Source: Polyporus tsugae
Taxonomy: Eukaryota > Basidiomycota > Agaricomycetes > Polyporales > Polyporaceae
Direction: 5' to 3'
Assembly: GCA_024305745.1 (NCBI GenBank)
Contig: JAHRBS010000010.1
Location: 2,611,501-2,675,500, forward strand
DNA: 64,000 nucleotides
Part shown: one piece after another, positions 34,101-44,565 of the stretch
Layout of the letters: each line of letters begins with the position of its first letter
Numbering within the stretch: position 1 is the first letter of the stretch
Program-made: the position numbers and the translations under genes
The notes under the pieces: model-generated
Databases searched by the model: none
What the model saw: only the letters and a program-made list of their open reading frames with translations
What the model was told of the DNA's origin: nothing

Positions 34101-37100
34101 GAAATGGTATCTTCTCCTGCTGACTATGCGACAACAGAGGCGTGTTGGGCCATTCACACGAGAGACTACCGCGTGCACAATCCCCAGAACTGTCAGATTC
34201 TGGTGACCGTTCCGGAAATGTTGGCAACGATGCTTCTTTCGCCTCCTCTCGCCAGGTCATGGACGCCAAGGATCAAACGGTGAGATAAAGCAACGTGACA
34301 CTCTCCAACCTTATACTGAATGGCATTCCCTCGCAGCATTATCCTAGACGAGATTCATACTATCGGCCAGCAAGAAGGCGGAGCAGTTTGGGAACAGATC
34401 ATCCTGCTCGCGCCTTGTCCTCTCATGTAAGCCTCAGAGCGATCCGTTTTCAACGGCTTATTCACGCTCCATACAGTGGTCTGTCCGCCACCATCGGAGA
34501 GCCGGAAAAGTTCAACGCGTGGCTTGCATCCGTACAAGAAGCTCACGGCTTTCAACACACATTCATCCGCCACCCTCACCGGTACTCACACCTCCGCAAG
34601 TTCACATATTTGCTGCAAAGCAAGGACAAGGCAAACCCATTCCCGGGTCTCCCAGAGCACCGCAAGAGCGATCGCATGCGCTTCGTACACCCCATCTCGA
34701 TGCTCTCGTTCGGTGCGCGTCGTCTTCCTCCGGACTTTTCGCTCGAAGCGGCGGACTGTCTTACACTCTATCGCGCACTTGAGTCGGTCCGAGAGAAGCT
34801 TGACTTCGACGTTGGCGCGCTTGACCCCAAGGTCTTCTTCGCAGACTGCAACAGCGCGATCCTGAAGCAGAGGGACATCTTGCGTTACGAGGCTGCGTTG
34901 ACAAGTCATGTATCCAACTTGATCGACTCAACAGACCCTCAGGATCAGCGCTCGACTCTCAGGCAAATAATCCTCGAGCTTTCTGATCCCCAGATTACGA
35001 CAGTCGACGACAGGTTTGTTCCAAGCGCGGACGCGTTCTACCAGGACTTGATCACTCTCGTGTCCGACCTTCATGCCACTGGAGACTTGGTGAGTTTTCC
35101 CAAACACGTGTATTTGTCTTCGACTTCATAGAAACAATGGCATCTAGCCCGCGCTGCTGTTCAACTTTGACCGCAAGGTTTGCGAGAAAATGGCCACTGC
35201 CATCCTTGACGTCCTAGAAGGAGCCGAAACCAAGTGGCGCGAGACGAGCGCGGAGTGGAAGAGGAAGGTCAAACAGTGGGAGATTTGGGTGTCAAAGGCG
35301 AAGGAGCGTGAACGCCAAGCTGAGCGATTGAAGAAGGCCAAGAAGGACGAGGACGGCCCTGCTCCTGATGCACAGCCCCAGGCCAGCTGGGAAGCATCGT
35401 TTAACCCAGAGGATCCGTCGCCGCAGTTCTCGTTCGCAGGGCAGTCGCCAGCGTTCACGAAGGAGGACCTTGAAGAGGAGTTGCGCGGCCTTGCAAGGTG
35501 GAAGTCCGCTCCAGAGTGGGCTCTGAAGTGCCTGGGAAGGGGCATCGGAGTGCATCACTCCGGAATGAACAAGCACTATCGCACTTTGGTCGAGAGGTAA
35601 GCATCTCTTTGTAGGGCCGTGACAAGTGAGCTGAGCCTGTGACTCTGCAGTTTGTACCGCGCAGGATACCTGCGAGTGGTGATTGCAACAGGCACGCTTG
35701 CACTCGGTATCAACGCTCCGACGAAGACCTCCGTGTTCTGCGGAGATTCGCCTTTCCTCACTGCCCTAATGTATCGTCAATGCGCTGGTCGTGCCGGCCG
35801 TAGAGGGTTCGACCTCCTAGGAAAAGTCGTGTTCTACGGTCTTCCCATGGACAGGTGTCAGCGACTTGTGCTTTCGAAACTCCCTTCCCTCGGCGGCAAC
35901 TTCCCGCTTACTTCGACCATGGTTCTGCGACTGTTCAATCTGTTACAAGGATCTAATGACGCTCCAGTTGCACGAAACGCGATCAAGAGTCTCCTTCGCC
36001 TTCCCCACATCAGCTTTGTCTCAGACATCGGTCGGGTGCAGATCCTCCACCACATCCGGTTCAGCATCGACTACCTCCGCCGCGCTGGCCTCCTAGACGA
36101 AAATGGGAACCCTGTCAATCTATTCGGCGTCGCGGCTCACCTATACTACAGTGAACCCAGCAACCTCGCTCTCGTCGCCCTCCTGCGGCACGGTGTCATC
36201 CATCGCATCAGCAACCAAAGCAGCCTCGTCAAAGCAAAGCGCGAGCTCATGATTCTTTTATCGCATCTCTTCGGCCGTCGATACCTCCCTCAGGCATACG
36301 CCTCTCCAAAAATCTTGCAGACAATAATCCGGAAGTCGCCCTCCATCGTTATCCTACCTCCTTTGTCCAAGGATGCTCGCAAGGTACTGCTCGAGCACGA
36401 GGACCATATCAAGCGTGTCTTCACCGGGTACGCCCTGGCATACGTTTCTCAACATGCTGAAGAACTCGGCCAGGATATGCGGCTGCCATTGAGTGGAAGG
36501 TCGATTTGTCCCCTTTCCTCGAGTGCACCGTCCGCTCCCTTTACGCATCGACTACGCGATACGGCGATAACGCCCGTGGCTCGCTCACCCTTCGTCGCCG
36601 CCTCGGGCCATGGGGATAACTTCTGTTCAGTGAAGGAGCTCAGCGTCACATCCAGACAGGGCCTTCACCTGAACGAATACGCGATCCCCACAATGCGCCA
36701 GTTCACGTCGGTTCCGGGGCAGGACGACGAGGAGTTCGCGCTCAACGCATACCTGCTCGACTTCTACACCCACGGACAGACCGCAGCTCTGAAGGCAGCG
36801 AACGGCATCCGCGACGGCGAGGTGTGGTACGTCCTGCAGGAGTTCACGCTTGCGCTCAAAGCGATCCGCACCGGGTTGGTGCAGCTGCTCTTGAAGGCAT
36901 CCGCAAATGCGAGCAGCGAAGAAGACGTCGACGGCGTCTCGGCGGTCGACAGTGGGTTCGCCAGCATGGACCCGGCGGAGGCGGACCCGGACATCGAGGG
37001 CTCGGAGGTTGGCGAGTTCAAGAGACCTGTGGGCGTGTCCGACCGGGACTGGAGGGTGTACGAGGTTGTGAATGGGCTGACGGCTGAGTTCGACGAGAAG

Positions 37101-37121
37101 TTCCGCGCGATGTGGGCTTGA
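31128..37121 (+). CDS. DDX60-like SKI2-family DExH RNA helicase
   Basis: A very large (roughly 1,700 residues) superfamily-2 helicase of the DDX60 type. Vertebrate DDX60 is a cytosolic antiviral cofactor; the fungal role is unknown. The start [20 protein letters not shown] is the first ATG. The long N-terminal region (ending around 33800) has no other catalytic motif. The core motifs follow: [19 protein letters not shown] (Walker A, split by an intron near 33872-33924), [40 protein letters not shown] (DEIH), [37 protein letters not shown] and [17 protein letters not shown] (motif VI). A C-terminal helical region follows, ending [10 protein letters not shown] at TGA 37119-37121. An acidic stretch and a charged coiled segment (35200-35400) resemble the DDX60 inserts. 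More than 12 introns; that at about 32026-32079 is in frame and could be retained. Confidence 0.9.
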
Positions 37122-37389
37122 ACGTGTCTGTCCACGCTTCTTGATCTCCTCTTTTCCTTGAAATGTTTTTCCTCGTTTACCTTCGCTTCCTCACATGTTG
37201 TCCGTAGTTTCGTAGCCGCTGGTATCGCATCGCTATCCTTAGTACTTGCACAGATCCTTTGCAAATGAATCGAATGACCTGCTTTCGCCTGTGGCTGTGT
37301 GCAGTGGCTAAGCTTCTCTAGTGCCAGTGGCTGCGTTTGCTCTTCTTCCACCAACCCCCAGGTTCGCCGTATGAGGCTGTTAGCCTCAA

Positions 37390-38511
37390 ATGGTCTCTTT
37401 CTTTCCTCATCCCTGTCTGCAGCTCCCTGATTTTCAGAGTCTGCTCGTCAGGGGCCCATACCATCCCTCTGCGCCCGTCCACCTCCTACTTTCTCATGGT
37501 TTCGAAAATCCCGAAGACAAGGCGGTTCTTCTAACTCCCCATCGCGAATCATTCAGGAATGCGCTCATTGAGCTCAACGATCGGTGGCTTGAACTCCATA
37601 GCGGTAATGGACGCAGCTCAGGCGCCGCCCAACGCACTCAGATGTTGTTCGTCGTCGCAGTCACTTATTTTTGGGCCTTGTTTGAAAACTTACTATTTTG
37701 GTGACAGATACCCCCCAACTCTCGCGCACTTGCGGCTAACACTGTCAATGCTGCACGAGTACGACGATACATTGCACCATCGGAAGGCTACGCTGGAGGC
37801 TGCACCGACGTTGCTCGTCCTCCATGAGCCATCCGCGTACTTTTCCGTAGAAACCACCCAAGCGACGTGCGTTTATGACAACCGCGCCACAATTTTAAAT
37901 CTGAAAGATGCTACAGTGTCTCAGCGTATCTGTCCGTGGTATCATCCGCACTGGCACTCACGTCGTCATGGTCACCCAGGAGGTGAGCAGATCCCAAACT
38001 CATGCGACGAGGTTCCGAGGCTGAAGACTCCGACCATTTAGCTCGACTGTGTCCAAGCTGGTGATCTTCGATTCGGGCTTGGACCAGCTCAAGCTCCCCA
38101 TCCTGCCGTCGTTGTCCTTTGACGATCCCAGCGACAGCGAACACCAACGCGGCACGCTTTCGGTCCTTCTGGAACGGTACGTCGAGTGGAAGGCGGAGTT
38201 CCTAGATGGTCAGTGACCGTCTCGGGGGTCTTTTTGTTTCTATAACCAGGATGATTGACCACCAAAACGTCTGTTCCCCCGTGTGGATAGATCAAGAAAA
38301 CGATTCAGATGGCATGCGGGAAGATGAGACGGCCAAGGTGTCCACGACGAAGTCACTGCGACTGTTGCGGATCGCGGATGCCAAAACCGAGGATGATCAT
38401 AGAGAGGAAGGTGTGGTCTGGACGTGGACCGAGACGGCTCACATTGAAGAGGATGGTAGAAGGCGGACAAGTTTCTTGTGGATGGATGATAATAGAGGCC
38501 TGCAGCTGTAG
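37390..38511 (+). CDS. conserved fungal protein, possibly RecA-like fold
   Basis: Four introns give a continuous product. It starts MVSFFPHPCLQLPDFQSLLV and continues HPSAPVHLLLSHGFENPEDK, AVLLTPHRESFRNALIELND and RWLELHSGNGRSS. A splice leads to YPPTLAHLRLTLSMLHEYDD, TLLVLHEPSAYFS, TVSAYLSVVSSALALTSSW and SKLVIFDSGLDQLKLPILPS, and finally a Glu/Asp-rich tail ending WMDDNRGLQL at TAG 38509-38511. I do not recognise a named family. The order (an early beta-strand-like LLLSHG, AVLLTPHRESF, TLLVLHEPSAY, LVIFDSGLD) resembles a RecA/Rad51-paralogue-like core without a proper GxxxxGK(T/S). Shu-complex, SWSAP1 and Elp6-type proteins look like that. This is inference. The splice sites and phases are clean, so the gene itself is well supported. 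It starts 268 bp after the helicase stop on the same strand. Confidence 0.7.
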
Positions 38512-38751
38512 TACCAGCATTACTTGTGGATCGTGGTCTGTGGTGGTAAACCGGTGACCTTGGAGTCCGAGGCATAATGATATGAGGGCATATGATTGTT
38601 GTGCCACGTGGGCGCCACTCCGTGTTATTCGGAGTTAGACCGGGATGACCTTCCAAGTTGTGTGACACTCTGCACCGTGCACTCAATGTGCTACTGACCC
38701 CAACCGTGTTCCACTCATTTCCACCTAACCTACTGCTCTGTACTCTCTGCA

Positions 38752-40120
38752 ATGGAGTTCTACAACGACTCAGGAGATGACCCACTGAAGCCAACTCTCT
38801 TCGAACTTGTCGCGCAGGAGCAATTGAGGGACCTACTGCAACCTGCACTCAAGTATGTCCTCTCGGTGAGCGGACGTCGTGCCGTCACGGATATCACAGG
38901 GTGCTAAGGGTATCTAGGTGTTTGCGCAATCATATCCGCGTTACCTGCTCCGGATAGTGAACAAGCATGAAGAGTTCTACGCGTTGCTGATGTTCTTCGT
39001 GGAGAGGCACTATCTCCGCACGCATGGTGAGTATGACGTGTTCGCTCATTGCGGACGTTTGGTGACACCCGATATGCAGGTGCATCCTTTGCGGAGAACT
39101 TCTATGGATTGAAGAGAAGACGAGTAGCCTTGTTCCAGACGGAGCGCGCCAGGAGTGCTGTGGGTGGAGTCTTTCCCGAGGAGAAACTTGGAAATAAGGA
39201 GAATTGGCGGTCATTGCTCTTCCTAGTGAGTCGCTACTCTTCGTCTGGTGAACCTCCATTGAGATACGGCGCGACTGCGGATTAGGTGGGACTTCCCTAT
39301 CTTCGTGCGAAAGCGCAGGACTATTTTGAAGAGTTGGGAGGCGGCCTTCAAACGGACCTCATCGAGGACACTCGATCGGCACCTGTGGACGAGGTACGTG
39401 CGACTTGTTTGAACACTATGCCACCTGGTTATCTGACAAGGTGCAGACATGGAAAGGTCGTTTGAAGAGAGCATACAAGGCAGCATACCCTTGGCTAAAC
39501 ACGTCGTTGGAGGTCTGGTTATTGGTTTACAACATCGCATACCTATTTGAACGGACACCGTATTACCGACCGTGGTTGTCGTGGATTGGCGTGGACTTGC
39601 GCCGAGTAAGCGCGGCCGACCTTGTAAGTGTCCTCCTCAAACAAGTGGCAGGCACAAATCTGACAAGAGGCCCCAGCGTGCGGTGCAGGTCGCAGTCCGG
39701 AAAACCTCTGACCCCAAGCCGCGGGGTATGCTTGAAGTACTCACGCGGCTAGTACGAAAGTCGCCGCGGCTGTTCCTCGACTCGTTGAAGGTGCTTTTGC
39801 CCACGGCCATCTTCTTCATCAAGTTCCTGGAGTGGTGGTACTCTCCATCGTCACCGGCAAGGTCGCTGTCGACTTCTCCGCTCGGGCCGGTCGTGCCACC
39901 GCCGCGCTTGCACCCACCCCATCCACAAGGAATCAGAATGGACGATGTGGAATATGGGATGTGCCCGCTGTGTCGAAAGCCGATCGCGAATGCGATTGCA
40001 TTTCCATCGGGATATGTTTTCTGCTATCGTTGCGCACACGACTGGGTGGAGAAGGACGGACGGTGTCCTGTGACGTTAGTGGGGACGCGTATGTGGCAAT
40101 TGAGGAAGATTCTCGTGTGA
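38752..40120 (+). CDS. PEX12: peroxin 12, peroxisomal RING E3 ligase subunit
   Basis: PEX12, with PEX2 and PEX10, forms the peroxisomal retrotranslocation ubiquitin ligase that recycles PEX5. The start [20 protein letters not shown], then [20 protein letters not shown], is typical. Further: [57 protein letters not shown]-like [40 protein letters not shown] and [19 protein letters not shown] (membrane helices). The C-terminal RING is [19 protein letters not shown] and [20 protein letters not shown], with the reduced cysteine set of PEX12 (CxxC, CxxC, C). It ends WQLRKILV at TGA 40118-40120. Six or seven exons, GT-AG borders. Confidence 0.95.
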
Positions 40121-40441
40121 TGTGTTGTACACATTCCGTAGCACTAGTACTGCATGGATTTCCAATGTGATTTTGACGATCGCAGACGTACGCACGTTCG
40201 TAGCGCGCGGAAAGGGGGAACCGTACGCTCGGCTGGTCGATAATCAGTAGGGCACGTGGGTCGGATGTGGAGGAGGGAGCGTGCAGAGAAACTTAAAGTC
40301 GACCTCTCTCGACTAGGGCCAATGGGGTCTCCGATTATTTGCTCTCTGCTCGAGCCCGAGTCTGTTTATCATCGTTCTTATCCTTCCATAACAGTCTCTC
40401 GCCGTGCCTCCGCCATCTCGCGCCAGTAACTTCCCACAACA
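40121..40441. promoter_or_regulatory. PHO81: promoter region of PHO81
   Basis: About 320 bp between co-oriented genes. No TATA element; a CT-rich stretch precedes the start. No gene seen. Confidence 0.45.
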
Positions 40442-43400
40442 ATGAAGGTCCTATAGCTTTCACCTCTTCGCCCTATGTATCGTGCTAAACCCTCCGTAAT
40501 CCATACAGTTCGGCAAACAGATTCAGGCAGAGCAGGTCCCTGGCTGGTCCGCCTACTACCTGGACTATAAGGCCCTCAAGAAGATCATTTCTTCCCTCAC
40601 CGCAAATCGCCCCCCTGCCGAGGCTGCCGCCCTTGCGCCCCAGGCCACCATTTCCTCTGAAGACATCCTTTCATCCCCCACCACTCCTCAGGCGCCTCTT
40701 GGGTTCGCGTCCCTAACCTCGACCACGGAAGAGCCACCTTTGTATGCACCCCTGGGCCAGGATGACGATCGAGGACCCAGCTTCCAGGCCCACAAGGCCG
40801 CCTTCTTCTTCAAACTTGAGCGAGAGTTGGAGAAGGTGCGCGCACATGCGCCCGATTAGGTCCCGCACACGTCCATTGACGATCATGCCATCCGCCGAAT
40901 CCTCGGTCCGCAGATCAACGCGTTCTACCTCGAGAAAGAGGCCGAGCTCAAACTTCGGCTCGAGACCCTCCTCTCCAAGCGGCGCACCGCTGCCATGCGC
41001 ATCCTTCCAGAGGCGATGGACGACGCGACCAAGAATCATGTCGAATGGAGCGCCGTCGAAGAGGGCTTTAGGTTGCTGGAGCGGGACATTGGGAAACTGC
41101 AGGTAGATGGTCGCGCCTGCGTGTCGTCGAGCTCATTATACGTACCTCCCGCCTCTTTTCTCTTCAGCAATTCGTTGAGATCAACGCAATGGGCTTCCGG
41201 AAGATCCTCAAGAAGTGGGACAAACGTTCCCGATCCACCACCAAGGAGCTATATCTCGCGCGTCAGGTCGAGGTCCAGCCGGTATTCAACCGACAGGTGC
41301 GTCTCGCTCTATATGTAGTCACTTCTGCTCTGCTAACCGCGTTGGCGCAGCTGATCTCTGAGCTGGCGGACACCGTCGCCGCTTGTCTCCTAGATATGAC
41401 CGATCTGTCTATTGGTCTTGGTGACGAGCTTCACATCGCGGAGGATATCATCCTCAGCCATCAGCTGAATATCGATCGTAGCGTGCAAATGGCCCCATTC
41501 TACGACCTCGAGAGCAACCTCCGGAAGGCACTTGCTGACGGCGACAGGTCCGTTATAGCAGACCTCGTACGTTACTCCGACTCTCTTGCACAGTCTCGTG
41601 AGGCTCGGAACCATATTACTCGCATCCTCTGGAAGGCGGTTATCGACGCGCCACAGGAACCAGCGGACCTGATTCTCTCCTCCACCTCCCGTCCGTTCGA
41701 CTACACTTTCGTCGACGACATCAACGGCCGCACATGCCTCCACGAAGCAGCCATCGCGGGTCTACTGCGCCTCGTGGACCTCTGCCTTGCTGGGGGCGTC
41801 CAGAACGACAAAACAGACGCCTACGGTCGTTCTGCGCTGCACTATGCCGCAATGCACGGGCACGGCGACGTCTGTCGGAGACTCATCCAGGTCGGGCTCC
41901 CTCCTGATGTCGTCGATGTTGACAATTGCACACCTCTCATTTACGCCACCCTCAAAGGATGCGTAGCCTGCGTCCGGGCGTTCCTCGAGGATGGCAAAGT
42001 CTCGGTACAGACCCCCAGCTCGAACAGCGATCTGATGCCGCTCTCGCTCGCCGCCCGATCAGGGCACATGGACGTTGTGGTCCTGCTTCTCCAGTATGCC
42101 GCTCCGAGTCTCCCAAATACGAACGGGGAGTACCCTATCCACCTCGCCGCGCAGGAGGGTCACGCGGAGGTGGTCCGAATTCTCGCGCGCCACGACGGCT
42201 GGGATGTCCCTGACAAGTACAATGAGTGGACCCCGCTCTTTCACGCCGCACGGTTTGGTCGCGAGTCTTGTCTGACAGTCCTGCTCGAAGTTGGGAGTCG
42301 CATTGACGTGACCGACGAAGCTGGGAATTCCCCCATATATTACGCCGCATGGTATGGTCACAGGACTTCCGTCGCGCTACTCGTGCAGGCGGCCGCGAAA
42401 GCTCAAGCTGCGCAGGCTCCGATGTCTCAGGACTCGCCGCTCACCCACACACAGAAGTCGACCGGTACGGAGTCGGACATCGATGCGATCCCTTCACTTT
42501 ATCTCCCCCCACCCATGATGCCTCACCGCGTCTACGGGCACAACTACTTGGACAAGGCATCGCTGGTTCAGGTGACCATTGGTCACCTGTCAACACACTA
42601 CCAGGAGGCCGACGTCGAGAGGCCAGCCGTGCGGCTGCGACATCCGCTTGCTGGTCCGCAATACGAAGACAAGCACCTGCACGCCTCGCCCCTCCTGAAA
42701 CTTGTCATGACGGCGGCGCCGGTCACCACATCGGCGCCATACAGCATACCCCTCCCTATCCGCGACCAAAAAATCGTCTTCTCGTTCCAGGTCCCATCTC
42801 CGAGCGCTCTTTCTCTCGAGTTCTCCCTGTATCCCAATTTCGGCACCAAGACAATTGGGCGCGCGACGGCCCTCCCACACCTATTCCAGAACATCCAAAA
42901 TAGTCAGCCCTTTACCCTTCCTATCCTGGATCCCCGACTGCATGTTATTGGAGAGGTGGGTACAGTCCGATACCTACAACGCTTCCTAGGGTTCATCGGC
43001 TAATCCGTACGAGAAGGTGTCGTTCGAGGTCAACATCGTCACACCGTTTAGCGGGGTCAAGCTCGAGATCGGAGGGGCTGTGGAAACGTACTGGAAGTCG
43101 CTTGCGATGCCCGTCCCTGGCGGCAGCAGTGCCAAGGTCTTGACGCCGCGGCCCCCACAACATGGAAGGAGTCTCGGGTCCGCGCAGACGTCCCCATCAA
43201 CCCAGACGCTTGCACAGGCTTTCGGGCATTCACTGACCCATTCATCGGTCACGGGGAGCTATATCTACGTAACCGTCCAGGTCACTCGAGACCTGCACCC
43301 TGTTGTGTTCCCGGAATGGAGGTTGCCGGACGAGAGCTACGAGCTGGGAGTTGCAGACGTCACGCTGTCCCAATTCCAATCCCTGGCGGCGCGATTAGGT

Positions 43401-44328
43401 CGTGGTCGTCCGCCTCCTGACCCGTCCTCCTCGCCGTCCCTCTGGGCGAGATGGACAGCGTCCTCCATGGTCAGCATGCAGGAATTACTGCGGGTGCGTC
43501 TGATCATTCACGTCGTCAACTGCCAAGCACGTCTTATCTCACACGCTACTTCTTCTGCCCTCTTTTTACTTGCTTCCCTTCTGTCCCCATAGATTGTCCC
43601 CGCAGCATTCGGCATTTGCGTGGAGATCGCGTACGCGCCCACGCACGTCCGGAAGCGCCATTCGCTGCGAAATCAGCTCGACCTGAACGACGCCGTGAAC
43701 TCGGTCTTACGCACCGTTTACGACACCTCGGCGTTAGAGGGGAACATAGGCCGCCGCCCGGTCGTCTTTACGTCCTTCGCTCCGGACGTGTGCGCAGCTC
43801 TCAACTGGAAACAGCCAAACTGTACGTCACCCCCGCGCGTCCGTTAAGCTACGAGAGAGATAGGGAGGGAACGTCACGCTGACCGCGTCCGTGCATTGTA
43901 GATCCCGTCTTCCTCGCTTCCCAGTGTGGGGAGGTGCGCCGCACGCCGCCCAGCGCAACCGCACTTAGCACGGACGACGCGCACGACCACAGGCTGTGGA
44001 GTCTGGACGCCGCGGTCGAGTGTGCGAAGATGAACAACTTGCTGGGTGTGCTCCTGGACGCAGGGCTGCTGGTGCGTGTCTTCTTCGCCACGTTGGGCTT
44101 GGCATTGGCATTCAATGCTAACGGTGCTTTGTGCTTTAGGCGCAAGTCCCCTCGCTGATACAGGGCGTGAAGGACTTTGGGCTGCTTGTGGGGACATATG
44201 GCCTTCGCGAAGACACCGAGAGGCTTCCCACGTCTGCGGGCACGGAGGCGAACGGCGTCGACGCCACGCTCCACGACGGCGTGTTGATTTACTTCAACCA
44301 CACACAGCGGGGGATGCAGGGAGTATAA
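40442..44328 (+). CDS. PHO81: PHO81-type SPX-ankyrin-GDPD phosphate-response protein
   Basis: In yeast and Neurospora this protein (Pho81/NUC-2) inhibits the Pho80-Pho85 cyclin-kinase when phosphate is low. The start is a two-codon exon, MK, spliced to FGKQIQAEQVPGWSAYYLDY (SPX motif 1). LERELEKINAFYLEKEAELK, then FVEINAMGFRKILKKWDKRS, completes the SPX domain; its Lys cluster (KKWDK) binds inositol pyrophosphates. Then come seven ankyrin repeats: NGRTCLHEAAIAGLLRLVDL, YGRSALHYAAMHGHGDVCRR, NCTPLIYATLKGCVACVRA, MPLSLAARSGHMDVVVLLL, NGEYPIHLAAQEGHAEVVRI, NEWTPLFHAARFGRESCLTV and GNSPIYYAAWYGHRTSVALL. A C2-like middle region begins at YGHNYLDKASLVQVTIG. The C-terminal GDPD-like domain (CVEIAYAPTHVRK, VFTSFAPDVCAALNWKQPN, KMNNLLGVLLDAGLL) lacks an evident HRG catalytic start, as in Pho81. 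TAA 44326-44328. Confidence 0.93.
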
Positions 44329-44565
44329 CTTACGCCCGTCGCTCCCACACTGGCAGGGGCGGCGGTGTATAACCAATCGGGAACGCTACGGCCCATCCAC
44401 ATACTATTCTTATCGGTATTTTCCAGACAATAATCTAAACATCTATATACTGTACACTTTCCCTTCGAGGCTGATTCTGTCCATCGTCTACTATCTACTG
44501 CAGAGGCACCACAGTCCGTTGTCTCGATATTACGGCAGGAATACAATGTAGCAAGAGTTGTTGGT

